Shown here: piece after piece, positions 47,769-58,570 of the stretch
Position numbering within the stretch: the stretch's first letter is position 1
How the letters are laid out: the number at the start of each line of letters is the position of its first letter
Position numbers and translations under genes: made by a program
Notes under the pieces: model-generated
The model's database searches: none
What the model was told of the DNA's origin: nothing
The model's input: only the letters and a program-made list of their open reading frames with translations
Source: Meghimatium bilineatum
Lineage: Eukaryota > Mollusca > Gastropoda > Stylommatophora > Philomycidae
Reading direction: 5' to 3'
Assembly: GCA_034231615.1 (NCBI GenBank)
Contig: CM067310.1
Coordinates: 6,866,010 to 6,930,009 of the forward strand
DNA: 64,000 bases

Positions 47769-48042
47769 ATTTCTTCTTCTTCTGCGTTCGTTCTAAAACT
47801 CCTGCAGATTCGCAGGGTGTAGTCCGGAATGCGTTATGTCATGGTTTACATCACTGCTGCGATATCTGCGCCTTTCAGCCTGACACATCCGACTTCAGCA
47901 TGGATAGGGTCACTGCCCCTATATGGGATGGGACAGCCAACTCCATTCCATAAGCTCCTTAGTCGCCTTTTACGACATGCGTGGAACGTAAACTGTTGCT
48001 ATTCTTTGATCCCCTTTCGGGCCCCAGCAACACACGAATTAG
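47769..48042 (-). repeat. SINE-A copy
   Basis: TTTCTTCTTCTTCTGCGTTC to GGGCCCCAGCAACACACG. Small deletions around TCCGGAATGCG. Confidence 0.92.
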
Positions 48043-48089
48043 CCAATGGCTAATGTCCAGACAGTAATGTTGGATGTAATGGCGTAGAG

Positions 48090-48300
48090 GTTTTGGAGAT
48101 ATTTCTTGTCTCTCTGCAGGAAATTCTCACTCCATCAACCACATTCACAGACACGAGCCTAAAAGAGTTAGCCAGGAATACAGCAAGAACAGCTGTATTT
48201 CTGCTTCCAGCACCGAGTTACTTTTAGGATCTTGGTTATCTGCTAACCCTGGATCTGCACGAGATAAATGAGAGATCCTTTGCACCCCAACCTGTTCCCA
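48090..48300 (+). repeat. Family E fragment
   Basis: GGAGATATTTCTTGTCTCTC, ACAGCTGTATTTCTGCTTCC, GGATCTTGGTTATCTGCTAA, matching 11755-11970 and 63508-63700. Confidence 0.75.
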
Positions 48301-48429
48301 AACAAGAGAAGGTGTTCTCTAATTATAATTTCTTGCTAAAGCTGTTTTTTTGTGTTTGCTATTTACACCCACAGCATTGTAGTGCATTATTATAAAAGGT
48401 GTCTCATTGGCTGTAATATTTGTTGAATC

Positions 48430-48930
48430 AATCAAGTGCCATGCCAGATAGCGTAGGCGATCATGTTTCTGCAAGACTCTCTGTCTCTTGTGTTGTCAAT
48501 AACCTCGGTTGGTGAACTTCTACCGTGCCACAATACTATTTCATCTAGCAACTTTTCTCTTTGTCGTATCCTATCTCTTCTCCCCTTGATCTTTCCAGTG
48601 GTTATTAAGTGTTCACGCTGAGTTCTTCTCAGCACATGCCCTAGAAACCTTGACTGTCTGCCCCTAATGTTTGATATGATTGATCTTTTTACACCAGCAT
48701 CAATGAGAACATCTGCATTATTTTTCTTAGCTGCTATTGTATTTTCATCATTCTTGTCAGAAACCACATTTCTGTAGCTTCCAACTCGCTTTGAATTGTT
48801 TCTTTACAGTCCATGCTTCACATCCATAAAAAAGAATTGGTTCGATATAACATCTCAGCACTCGAATTCGGGTCTGCATTGATAGTCTTCCGTTGCACAA
48901 AATGGTTCTCATTTTTTGGAATATTTGTTG
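48430..48930 (-). mobile_element. RTE-like LINE 3' end (second subfamily)
   Basis: Minus: RIRVLRCYIEPILFYGCEAW, GRQSRFLGHVLRRTQREHL, CRNMIAYAIWHGT and stop. The same C-terminus as 37820-38085. Confidence 0.85.
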
Positions 48931-48943
48931 GTTATATATATTA

Positions 48944-49154
48944 CCGCCCGTGTGTTGTCGGGCCAGAAAGGGGAGCAAAGAATAGCAACACTGTTTACCT
49001 TCCATGCATGTCGTACAAGGCAACTAAGGAGGTTATGGGATGGAGTTGGCTGTCCCATCCCATATAGGGTCAGTGACCCAAAGCCATGCTGAAGTTCTCC
49101 GGACTACATCCTGCTGATCTGCAGGAGTTTGAGAACGAACGCAGAAGAAGAAGC
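48944..49154 (+). repeat. SINE-A internally deleted, with 10-bp target duplication
   Basis: ATATATATTA at 48934-48943 and 49155-49164. The copy jumps from CATGCTGAAGT to TCTCCGGACTACATCC, losing about 65 bp of the 3' body. Confidence 0.92.
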
Positions 49155-49309
49155 ATATATATTACTCTTGTCCCTCCAGGCCCCATAAGATAGTCGACGA
49201 ACGAAGAAGACTTCCAGTCGCATGTGGTGGGCCTTTTCGTGGTATAGGGCCCAGCGCTACTACTGTCTGGTGAGTCGTCACATGATTAGCACCAAGATGG
49301 GGGAAATGC

Positions 49310-50205
49310 TAATAAAGACATTTCATGTACGACAATGCATAACATTCTGATTGTTGCGGTGCGCTTTCTGGCTAGGTATAAGGTCTGTTGATTATCCTCT
49401 TTGCACACCGGACAAGTCCATAGGTGCTCAGATCTCCGCTTCAGTAAATCTCTCAGGGTATAACGACTGATGGTTCCGCTTCTCTGTTGGTTCACTGCTC
49501 TTTTTGAAATCTTTGTCAGGGGTTCTCTACGGGCCACGCCCATCCTCACTCCCAATTCTTGAATTCTTGATATTGACTCGTGATTATTCTTCTCAAAATC
49601 CTCTGATCGCGAGGACTCACCAAGAGCAATGAGTATGTCTGCTCGGTCCATAAGCTGACCGTCTGTTGTGGTGGCGAGGCTAGCTAATTGGTCGTTCCGT
49701 TTGTGTCCCTCCACGCCCGCGTGGGCACAAAAATAAGCGTTAGTCTTCGTAGTGATGCCCGCATCTCTGCTCTCTCAATGACTCCACCCATTCCCTACGT
49801 ACATCACCTGCTTTGACTTTCTGAATCATATTCAGAGAGTCACTTAGTATGCACGCATGGGAATAGGCTTGCGCTTCCAGCCAGTTAAGAGACTGCGTTA
49901 CTGCGAATACTTCCATTGTTAGGCTGCTTATTGTTGCGGTAAAGACGCCACTGGCTTCATGTACTGTTTTTCCTTTTGATCTGGCAGTAAAGGCCCATGC
50001 CCATCAGTGGTGACGGATGACCGACCCATCCGTGTAAATCACAACATGTGTCATCGGTATTCTCGCAGATTAGTGCCTTGACCTCAGCATCCACGCTCAC
50101 GGGGCTGAGTTCCATGCACTCTCTATTGAGAGTAATGACGGTCTTGACTGCTTCTTGAATGACCGTAGGAATAGCTTTCTGGCTAAATGTCGCCGACTTC
50201 AGCAT
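49310..50205 (-). mobile_element. Another RNase-H LINE (family H), 3' region
   Basis: Minus, with frameshifts: MEVFAVTQSLNWLEAQAYSH, LSDSLNMIQKVKAGDVRREW, AGVEGHKRNDQLASLATTTD, then a Cys-rich end RRSEHLWTCPVCKED. RNase H layout (acid strand, SD, H..N..D) is recognisable. Distinct from the 39191 LINE; related to 55080-55640. Confidence 0.8.
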
Positions 50206-50212
50206 CTTTTTT

Positions 50213-50380
50213 TGCTAGGCAAGACTTTGGTCCTGCTCTAATGCGGGATGGCCCGACCAGTCTTAGTTTCCAGCCTATGCTGGTCGTACTAAACCTCATT
50301 AGTTTCTAGCCTCTGCTGGTTATACTAAACCCCATTAGTTTCTAGCCTCTGCTGGTCGTACTAAACCCCATTTCCTTTCC
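50213..50380 (-). repeat. Family C fragment with 3 tandem end units
   Basis: TTAGTTTCCAGCCTATGCTG then two more near-copies of AGTTTCTAGCCTCTGCTGGT with TACTAAACCCCAT, about 47-bp period. Confidence 0.75.
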
Positions 50381-50731
50381 AAATAGCTGGCCTAGGTGGG
50401 GAATATTTAACAACATCGTAAACCATAAGACTATTACCATGCTTTTGATCTTACAACACAGTTACAGGCGTAGAGAATTGACTTCAGTGTACTCGAGTTA
50501 CCCCATATGTATTCCGTCCCTCTCAACGAAGCGTGATGCCACATGCTGAGAGTATCACTCATAGCACGTAACTCCGTAGCTTCAACCCAGTAGCGCAGTA
50601 TGCGGCGCGTCAGCCTCATAATCACATAGCGTATAAGTGTGACTGCAAGGTGCCGTCGTTTGCTTCTTTGTTATCGTCTGCGTTCATTACCTTCTGGTAT
50701 TCAAAACTTTGAAAAAAAGGTGGAACGATAT
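50381..50731. other. No recognised element
   Basis: Contains a minus-strand open frame at 50434-50625 of unknown nature. Confidence 0.4.
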
Positions 50732-50895
50732 TCTTCTTCTTCTTCAGCGTTCATTCTCAAACTCCCACTGGATGTCTCTTGTAGCAGGACCATGTTCCTA
50801 TTAGATTTCCAGAAGGATGTAGTCCAGAGAATGGAAATGCGCTGTGTCGCAGTTTTATTTGCGCCAATGGCCCGACACATCCACCTTCGGTGGAA
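50732..50895 (-). repeat. SINE-B copy with 9-bp target duplication
   Basis: GAACGATAT at 50723-50731 and 50896-50904. TCTTCTTCTTCTTCAGCGTT to CACATCCACCTTCGGTGG. Confidence 0.92.
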
Positions 50896-50963
50896 GAACG
50901 ATATAAGCAAATGGAAAGAGGGAAAATTGAAAGAAGACAGACAGCTTTTCCTTGTCTTCATGA

Positions 50964-51000
50964 TTCGTTCTCAAACTCCTGCAGATTAGCAGGATGCAGT
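50964..51000 (-). repeat. SINE-A tail fragment
   Basis: ATTCGTTCTCAAACTCCTGC AGATTAGCAGGATGCAG. Confidence 0.75.
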
Positions 51001-51440
51001 ACACTAAGTCATATGTAACGTACATTAATTTTAGTTCTATCACCTATTGGAATTGATTTTCGCGTCTGCAAAAGGGGTGGTCATTCCAGCCTAGTTTCAC
51101 CACACGTCTATCCTATACCTGTGCCAGTAAGTTGGATAGCAGCTGAAGCTGCCATGTAAGCTGACTTGAGTTTAATCCGGCAAGTTAGGGTTTATTTTAT
51201 TATTTGACCTTTTGACCTTCACGCACAAGTACACATAGCAGACATTCTTTTTAAAGTATGCTATACTTCTTGAATGATGTATATTCTAAATACAACAAGG
51301 TTTTCAGTTACCGTTCCAGACCGCCGTATTTATAAGACGTAATGGCTAATTGAAAACAGCTTTCTAAAATGACTCATTTGACTTTTCCTGCGATTTTCAT
51401 TGGACACTGATTATACTTTAGTCGATGGCCAATATTTCGA
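51001..51440. other. No recognised element
   Basis: Unassigned. Confidence 0.4.
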
Positions 51441-51715
51441 TTACCTCTAATATTTTATGGTAGTGTGTCCTGATATAACCTAATTGGACTTTGTCCGCTG
51501 GTTGAAAGGGGCACGCCTCTCCAAAAGAGAGGCAAACTCATTAACTACCTAAATATGGAAAATAAATTAATTACTTTGGGGTTTTTGTTACCTCTAATAT
51601 TTTATGGTAGTGTGTCTTGATATAACCTAATTGGACTTTGTTGTCTGCTGGTTGAAAGAGGCACGCCTCTCCACAAGAGAGGCAAACTCATTAACTACCA
51701 AAAATGGAAAAAGTC
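51441..51715. repeat. Direct duplication, 147-bp offset
   Basis: TTACCTCTAATATTTTATGG begins both copies (51441, 51588). Each holds GCACGCCTCTCC and GAGAGGCAAACTC, a small inverted repeat. Second copy lacks the last 30 bp of spacer. Confidence 0.9.
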
Positions 51716-51767
51716 AAAGAGCCATTTCTGAAGGATTTTTTCCATTATCCAATAGGTCATATATAGT

Positions 51768-52050
51768 CCCGCCCGTGTGTTGCCGGGCCCGAAAGGGGAG
51801 CAAAGAATGGCAACACTGTTACCTTCCACGCATGTCGTAAAAGACGACTAAGGAGGTTATTGGATGGGGTTGGCTGTCCCATCCCATATATGGCCAATGA
51901 CCCAAAACATGCTGAAGTCGGATGTGCCAGGCCGAAATGCGCAGATATCGCAGCAATGCTGCAAACCATGACACAACGCATTCCGTTCTCTGGACTACAT
52001 CCTGCTAATCTGCAGGAGTTTGAGAATGAACAAAGAAGAAGAAGAAGAAT
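51768..52050 (+). repeat. SINE-A copy, full length
   Basis: CCCGCCCGTGTGTTGCCGGG to GAATGAACAAAGAAGAAGAA. Confidence 0.93.
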
Positions 52051-52448
52051 ATATATCTGCGGTACGATCAGACGATGTATGTATTTTCTTCCAACATTTT
52101 CCCGTACATTTTTTACCCTAGACTTTCCCCGCTTTGTTTGTACCGTATCCTCAGTTGTTAGACTAGTCTAATGTTATCCAATAACGTCAGTGAGTAAGAT
52201 TAATCATGTATTTTCCGTTAATTTCATTGGTTGGCGACACAGTGCATACGGAAGATGGCCAATGAAAAGCATGGGAAACATTGGAGAAGACTCGCGCAGT
52301 GAAACAGCACTCAGGCCTGTTCTAACAAAGCTTCAATATTGTATTACATTTCTGGTATTCGCTAAAAAATTCATGGCCTGTCTTCTGTAATGTTCTCTCA
52401 AAACTGTTGCAAGCACTCTAATGCATTTTAGCATGCAGTCTTAGATTC
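52051..52448. other. No recognised element
   Basis: Unassigned. Confidence 0.4.
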
Positions 52449-52560
52449 ATCATCATTGAGTGCCGTCTCCGCAACGAAGGCTGGCTGCAACAGACCTCCA
52501 ACATCCCCCGTCTCTTGCCTTGGTGGTGTACTCTGCTAGACTAACCTGTCCAGCTCGTGA
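52449..52560 (+). repeat. Family F repeat
   Basis: CCGTCTCCGCAACGAAGGCT, CAACAGACCTCCAACATCCC, TTGGTGGTGTACTCTGCTAG. Inverted copy at 62461-62580. Confidence 0.7.
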
Positions 52561-52614
52561 TGTTTCTCTATCGTTTGTATCTCTGCCTACCTCTTGCTCG
52601 CCTCCTCCTCGACT

Positions 52615-52700
52615 TTACCAACATTTAAGGTCTTTAACAAGATGACATGTCAATTTGATATGTCCAAAATATTTTATACTTTTGATCTTTATCTCGTAGG
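52615..52700 (-). mobile_element. RTE-like LINE snippet
   Basis: Minus EIKIKSIKYFGHIKLTCHLV matches EIKIRQIKYFGHIKRH at 36700. Confidence 0.7.
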
Positions 52701-52704
52701 AGAG

Positions 52705-53340
52705 AAAAATTGTTACATGTGAAATGAAGTGTCTGAGAAAAGATGCAATGGTTACTAGACTAGATCCCATAGGAAATTTAAGATTGGCAACACTGCCATG
52801 TGTACATGTGGACAGGCAGCACAAAGTACCAAACATATACTTCAAGAGTGTCCTGAGCATGAAACGCTGAGGCAGACATATTGGCCAGAGGAAACAACAC
52901 TGGAATCAAAGTCTATGGGACACTGTATGAACTACAAAAGACTGTGAGTTTTATTCAATAGACAGAATTACAGATATAGACATGTTTCAAGTGAACAAAA
53001 AAAGAAGAAGAACATAGGAAATGAAGAAATTATGAAAAGAGTTGGTATAATGTCATGTATTGAACATATTGAAAAACAGCAAGTAAAATGATTCGGTCAC
53101 TTTATGAGAATGAACATAAAACCAAATACCAATAAGAGCGCATAACAAAAGAATATCTGGGCATAAGTCCCAAAGGTAGACCAAGACAACGGTGGATAGA
53201 AAACATCAAGATAGCTATGAATAAACATGGGCTTAATACAACCAAGGCGACACATCTGACCTTGGAACGAAAGCTGAAGCTCCCACCCCTACGTTTAACG
53301 CCAAGTGTGGATACGATCAACTATCATTCACCTGGGCACA
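52705..53340 (+). mobile_element. RTE-like LINE 3' end split by an RNase-H LINE
   Basis: VTCEMKCLRKDAMVTRLD, interruption 52778-53012, then EEIMKRVGIMSCIEHIEKQQ and RQRWIENIKIA. Same family as 2025-2720 and 29185-29640. Confidence 0.85.
52778..53012 (+). mobile_element. RNase-H LINE 3' end insertion, 10-bp target duplication
   Basis: CATAGGAAAT at 52768-52777 and 53013-53022. Encodes ATLPCVHVDRQHKVPNIY-type frameshifted knuckle region, then CAAGTGAACAAAAAAAGAAG. 235 bp, 5'-truncated. Confidence 0.92.
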
Positions 53341-53364
53341 GACTATATCTTTATTTCCTCTCAC

Positions 53365-54120
53365 TCTTCTTCTTCTTTCGTTCGCTAATAATGTCTATAT
53401 CTGCAGTTTTGTTTCTTGTATAAATTGGACAGTGTTTTCCATTTCTTGTTTTGTACCATAAAGTTTAACATTCATCGGTGTATCAGAAGGCCAGTATGTG
53501 CACCTTAATGTGTCATAGTTTGCACATTCTTGAAGGATATGTTCTGAAGTCTGATTGGCTTGCCCATATATACACTTTGCTGTTGTGAAAATTTTAAATT
53601 TTGTATACATATGGCTGTTTAGTCAATTGTGTCTAGTTCTGAGTCGAAATATGATGACATGTTCTTGTCTGTTAAGTAGGTGGTAGTCGTCACATGGAGG
53701 TAAGTTAGGCTTTCGTTGTATCTTTATCATGAATTCATTTTGGCGATAGCTGATTGGTACACCCACTTGTTGCATGTGAGAATTCTCCTTGGCGAGTTGA
53801 TTAGCTCTCACATTTCCTGCTATTCCACAGTGTGATGGAATCCATTGCAGTATAATTCTACACCGATGTTGCACTATAAACAATGCCTCTTGTAACTAGT
53901 AGTTAATGAATTGTAGTGCCTCCAGTACTGATCTTGCATCTGTAAGTATTACAATAGGGTTTGAGGTCCTGCCCAATGTTAACAGTTTCTCTGCAGCTGT
54001 ACAAATAGCTTTGACTTCAGAGTCGAGTCATAGTTGTTGCAGTAATTCCCCGTTGGTATACATGTGGTATCCGTTGTGCCATCTGGGTATTCCACGTACA
54101 CACCACTTCTCCCATTTCTT
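53365..54120 (-). mobile_element. RNase-H LINE 3' region
   Basis: Minus: RIILQWIPSHCGIAGNVRAN, HVIIFRLRTRHNRLNSHMY, IYGQANQTSEHILQECANYD, YGTKQEMENTVQFIQETK. Good RNase H end and zinc-knuckle region; first Cys of the knuckle lost. Confidence 0.88.
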
Positions 54121-54419
54121 ACAACATTATGTGCTGATTTCCTTTAATAACTCTGTCTTCATACGAAGAATTGTGAGAACCTCTCTGTCTGTTTTCTTTT
54201 CATGAAATTCTCTTTTTCTTATATAAACCTATATCCACATCTCAAAGACATTAATTCTGTCTTCTATGTTGTTTGTTCATTGTCCATGTTTCTGAGCCAT
54301 ATGTTAATATAGAATATAAGTAGCATTTTATAATTATCATTTTTAACTTGTTTGTAGTTTGTTTAGATGTCAATATTTTCATGTCATTGAAAATACATTT
54401 AGCATTCCTATTCTCATTT

Positions 54420-54573
54420 TAACTTGTTTCACATCTGCCATCATTTGTGATTATATTTTAACGTGTTTCACATCTGCCATCATTTGTGATTATATTTTAA
54501 CGTGTTTCACATCTGCCATCATTTGTGATTATATTTTAACGTGTTTCACATCTGCCATCATTTGTGATTATAT
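54420..54573. repeat. 39-bp tandem array, four units
   Basis: TTTCACATCTGCCATCATTT plus GTGATTATATTTTAACGTG. Nearly identical units. The next element (SINE-B) begins at the end of the last unit. Confidence 0.95.
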
Positions 54574-54727
54574 TTCTTCTTCAGCGTTATCTCAAACTCC
54601 CGCTGAATCTCTTTTGTTACAAGATAACGGTCCTACTAGATTTCCAGCAGAATGTAATAAGGAGAAAGGATATGTGTTATGTCGCCGTTTTATTTTCGCA
54701 AATGCCCGACACACCCGTCTTCGGTAG
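54574..54727 (-). repeat. SINE-B copy
   Basis: TTCTTCAGCGTTATCTCAAA to GCCCGACACACCCGTCTTCG. Confidence 0.9.
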
Positions 54728-55079
54728 AATCTTGTCTGCTTAACATTTCAAATTTCCTAAAACGTTTGTATTAACTGCATATGCAATCAGTCATAGAATC
54801 ACCGCAATTATCATTCCTAGCATTCTTCTGCCACCGCGCGAACACACCCGGCACCGAAGTAAACTATCGGTGACAAGCACAGTCCATACATTATACTACT
54901 CTCGTCAAGCCTGATGTACAAAGTGTACTAGGCAGTGGCCCGACACACAAAAAAACAACCTATTTCGTGTCTACGTTTTCCTGTTGAGGTATCTATCTAT
55001 TTTCCTTCGGTGTCGAATACGGTGCAGAGGGCAGAAACCAGAGCTCTCCAGTTCGAGCGATGTGACGCTACTGTGTGTA
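54728..55079. other. No recognised element
   Basis: Unassigned. Confidence 0.4.
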
Positions 55080-55640
55080 AGTCTTGCATTTTGTTGAGAT
55101 ACAAAAACTCTTTGATGGTTGTTCTGCGAGGAGTCTAGCTTGTTCTTCCTATTTTTCTTTGTTAAGATGTGCAGAAAGGATTTTTTATAGATTCTTGATT
55201 AGAAACTGGCTTCACAGCACGCGGGACATTCCCATAAGTGCTCCGCCCTCCGCTCCAGCAGCCAACCCAGTGTATGTAGACTCAAGAGTCCCGGTCAGGT
55301 GTTGATTGTGTGATCTTTGGGACTTTCCAAAAATTTACTTTTCCTCCCCACACCTCTGAATACTCCCATTTCTAACATTCTCTGTATGTGTACGTTCTCA
55401 ACCTCATTGACATCATCTGCATCTTGAAATGAATCTATTACTGCCTTCATTAAGTCTGCTTTATCTCTTCTCAGCAATGTGCTGTCTATCGCCGCATTGT
55501 CTGCCAGTAAGTCGGCTCTCTAGTTTCCTCTGACCCCAGCATGACCAGGGCAGTATATCCATGTAATGCTCTGGACAACTGAGTTGTTCAATAAGTCCCA
55601 CCATTCTTTTCTTAGCATGAACTTTTATAGACAATGAATA
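55080..55640 (-). mobile_element. Family H RNase-H LINE fragment
   Basis: Minus: WIYCPGHAGVRGN, RADLLADNAAIDSTLLRRDK, then RRAEHLWECPACCEASF. RNase H end and Cys-rich C-terminus as at 49310-50205. Confidence 0.8.
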
Positions 55641-55718
55641 ACGGCCGCTTTGTTGTAGTAGTCGCCACTACGTGTACTGCGAGGAATTTTATGTTAGACC
55701 CGTAAGACAGAAATCAAG

Positions 55719-55791
55719 TACCAAAGGTGTTTTGAATCAGAGACCTCTCGAGTATAATTCTGGTATTCTAGTTATTCGACCACACGCTGCA
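55719..55791 (-). pseudogene. tRNA-like sequence (tRNA pseudogene or SINE head)
   Basis: Minus strand: GTGTGGTCGAATAACTAGAA with A-box-like TGGTCGAATAA (55772-55782), B-box-like TGATTCAAAAC (55729-55739), spacing as in a tRNA. Decayed. Compare 20751-20833. Confidence 0.5.
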
Positions 55792-55799
55792 TGCATAGA

Positions 55800-56355
55800 G
55801 TAAAAGAATATATCGCAAGAGGCAAACGATAACAAAGTTATATATGACAACCCGCCGAAGACGGATGTGTCGCGCCATTGGTGCAAATAAAACGACGATA
55901 CAACGTATTTCCATTCTCTGGACTATATTCTGCTAGAAATCTAGTAGGATCATGGTCCTGCTACAAGAGAGATCGAGCGGGAGTTTGAGAATGAGCTCTG
56001 AAGAAGAATATATGACAAGAGGCATACAATAACAAAGTTATACATGACAAGAGGCATACGATAACAAAGTTATATATGACAAGAGGCAAACGATAATAAA
56101 GTTATATATGACAGGAGGCAAACGATAATAAAGTTATATATGACAGGAGGCAAATGATAATAAAGTTATATATGACAGGAGACAAACGATAACAAAGTTA
56201 TATATGACAAGAGGCATACGATAATAAAGTTATATATGACAAGAGGCATACAATAATAAAGTTATATATGACAGGAGGCAAACGATAATAAAGTTATATA
56301 TGACAAGAGGCATACGATAACAAAGTTATATATGACAGGAGGCAAACGATAATAC
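55800..56355. repeat. 32-bp minisatellite interrupted by SINE-B
   Basis: Unit TATATATGACAAGAGGCATA plus CGATAACAAAGT, at least eleven units right of the SINE and one or two left of it. AACAAAG/AATAAAG and GACAAGAGG/GACAGGAGG variants are mixed. Confidence 0.95.
55851..56007 (+). repeat. SINE-B copy inserted into the 32-bp minisatellite
   Basis: ATATATGACAA at 55840-55850 and 56008-56018. CCCGCCGAAGACGGATGTGT to GAGCTCTGAAGAAG. Because the target is itself repeated, the duplication is less decisive than for other copies. Confidence 0.9.
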
Positions 56356-56423
56356 AATTACAGTTATAAAATGTACCTCAACACATCGTTTCAATTTGTC
56401 CTCTCCCCTACTTTGTCAACAAG

Positions 56424-56588
56424 TTCCCACCGAAGACGGATGTGTCGGGCCATTGGCGCAAATAAAACGGCCACACAACGCATTTCCATTCTCTGTACTA
56501 CATCCTGCTGGAAATCTAGTAGGACCATGGTCATGCTACAAGAGAGATTCAAAAGGAGTTTGAGAATGAACGCTGAAGAAGAAGAAAT
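56424..56588 (+). repeat. SINE-B copy
   Basis: TTCCCACCGAAGACGGATGT to GAACGCTGAAGAAGAAGAAA. Confidence 0.93.
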
Positions 56589-56639
56589 CAACAAATTTTC
56601 GTGAATTCAGGAATGCCTCCTACTTAATTATGTCACAAT

Positions 56640-56945
56640 TGTTTTTAAATATTTCATTTACACATGTTTGATTAATCATTGTGTGGCAGGTTCTAGAAGA
56701 AACATAATAAAATATTAATCATTGAGTGGCAGGTTCTAGAAGAAACATAATAAAATATTAATCATTGAGTGGCAGGTTCTAGAAGAAACATAATAAAATA
56801 TTAATCATTGAGTGGCAGGTTCTAGAAAAGACATAATAAAAGATTAATCATTGAGTGGCAGGTTCTAGAAAAGACACAATTAAAGATTAATCATTGAGTG
56901 GCAGGTTCTAGAAAAGACACAATGAACGATTAATCATGGAGGAAC
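56640..56945. repeat. 43-bp tandem array, about six units
   Basis: Unit TGGCAGGTTCTAGAAGAAAC, ATAATAAAATATTAATCATT, GAG. A final degraded unit (GATTAATCATGGAGGAACAA) leads into the open frame at 56936. Confidence 0.95.
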
Positions 56946-57301
56946 AAGTTCAGAAAAGACGACAAGAGGCTGTCCTAGACTCGATGGACATAGGATATAC
57001 AAGACCCTCTGAACATGACGTTAGAAATTGTAGGGCAGCTTGTACAGAACCGGGAGACCTACAGAATGGCAGTGAGAATAACGTCTTTAACAGGTCATGT
57101 CACGTAGAAGGGAGGCAATATGGAATCAACCGGACAGATAACACAATAGAGGTCCAACAAGATTTGATTGTCTCCCTTTCAAATAATTATATACTTGTTA
57201 CACTATGTCCCTCGACATACAAGACCTATTGGCTAATTGGAAATTTCAATGATTCAACTATTCCTGTGATTTTAATTGGCTGTCACACATTCTATTTATA
57301 G
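56936..57301 (+). CDS. Unidentified 121-codon open frame
   Basis: MEEQVQKRRQEAVLDSMDIG ... VILIGCHTFYL. No family recognised. The ATG lies in a degraded unit of the preceding tandem array, the composition is unremarkable, and no splice or promoter signal is visible. Probably not a gene. Confidence 0.15.
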   Translation: MEEQVQKRRQEAVLDSMDIGYTRPSEHDVRNCRAACTEPGDLQNGSENNVFNRSCHVEGRQYGINRTDNTIEVQQDLIVSLSNNYILVTLCPSTYKTYWLIGNFNDSTIPVILIGCHTFYL

Positions 57302-57459
57302 TGATCAATGAACATCACGGGAATCTTCAAACGAGTTATTAAGAAGGTTAGATTTCCAATTACACAGTAGATCTTACAGTGTAGACTGCTATGGTCTCAA
57401 ATTGTCGACGGCTATGCCTTTCAGACTTCAAATCAAACACAGTTGTCAGACAAGAATAA

Positions 57460-57770
57460 AAACAAAAATATGTGTCCATCTATATTAGAAAGCGTCGCCG
57501 GAATTACATCGGACACGTACTACAAATGGATACCGAAAGACTCCCCTGTCAAGTTTTGATGCGGTCACCAAAAGGCAAGAGAAAACGAGGAAGACCAAAA
57601 GAAACTTTACGTAGAACTATTACAAGAGAACGTTTCAACATTGGTATCAGAAACAATGAAGATCTAAAGCAAATTGCAATGAAACGAGAGATATGGAAAT
57701 CTATGACATCCGCCCTATGTGCCGTCTTTGACCCTAGAGGAATAACTAACTAGATATCTTTAATGACATG
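57460..57770 (+). mobile_element. RTE-like LINE C-terminus (third subfamily)
   Basis: RRRNYIGHVLQMDTERLPCQ, VLMRSPKGKRKRGRPKETLR, REIWKSMTSALCAVFDPRG. Open for 93 codons with proper stop; the upstream part is missing. Confidence 0.88.
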
Positions 57771-57986
57771 TATGTAGGCATGATTCCTCGTCAAAAATAA
57801 TACTGCAGGAAAACGTGGAAGGGGAAAGAAGCAGAGGAGGGCAAAGACAGACATGAACAGACATCAATGAATGAACAGGACAAGATTTTGTTCTCAATCA
57901 TCCGCATAGTTGAACATAGAAATTGCTGGAGGACTGTGTGCTGAAGTATCCACTGATGGGTTACGGGTTTATAGATAAGATGGATA

Positions 57987-58142
57987 CCGCCGAAGACGGA
58001 TGTATCGGGCCATTGGCGCAAATAAAACGGCGACACAACGCATTTCCATTCTCTGGACTACATTCTGCTGGAAATCTAGTAGGACATGTCCTGCTACAAG
58101 AGAATTTAGTAGGTGTTGGAGAATGTACGCTGAAGAAGAAGA
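57987..58142 (+). repeat. SINE-B copy with 14-bp target duplication
   Basis: AGATAAGATGGATA at 57973-57986 and 58143-58156. 156 bp from CCGCCGAAGACGGATGTATC to ACGCTGAAGAAGAAG. Best-defined SINE-B ends. Confidence 0.96.
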
Positions 58143-58204
58143 AGATAAGATGGATATGTGTAAATTTTTTCGAGGACTATTTCACAGTTGTATTGCAAAA
58201 GATG

Positions 58205-58320
58205 AGTAAAAAATAGCGACACTGTTAACTACCAAGTGTAAGAGGCAACTAAGTAGGGTTTAGGAGTGTTTAATTCCAAAGAGAGCCAACGTGGTTCGGA
58301 AGCCATGCTGATGATGATGA
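58205..58320 (+). repeat. SINE-A copy, decayed
   Basis: AAAATAGCGACACTGTTAAC, GTAAGAGGCAACTAAGTAGG, GGAAGCCATGCTGATG. Confidence 0.6.
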
Positions 58321-58324
58321 AATA

Positions 58325-58570
58325 ACACCTTTAGCTGCGAGCAGGTTGCTCTTGCCAGACCACAGTCTTTCTGACAAAATCACAGGCTCTCTTCAGTTGT
58401 GTAACTGAGGCGATATCCGGACCGATATAAGGTTCTTTCAAAGACATAGTTGTGTAAGTGGGGTTAATGGATACATATTTACTCCTCGAATGGAGGCATT
58501 CCAGTGTGCCAGTACACCAGGAACACAGCAAATACTTCTGGGCCAACAATCTCATCATTCTTCTGTCAGA
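58325..58570 (-). repeat. Family K fragment
   Basis: Open on minus: AQKYLLCSWCTGTLECLHSR then LKRACDFVRKTVVW. Similar to 17960-18200. Possibly a retroelement C-terminus; not identified. Confidence 0.4.

Noticed and set aside
55800-56945. Regular direct repeats resembling a CRISPR array
   Set aside because: Units are contiguous with no unique spacers, and the sequence is eukaryotic.
56936-57301. 121-codon frame as a new gene
   Set aside because: Its start codon is in a degraded minisatellite unit and nothing in the protein is recognisable; listed only at low confidence.
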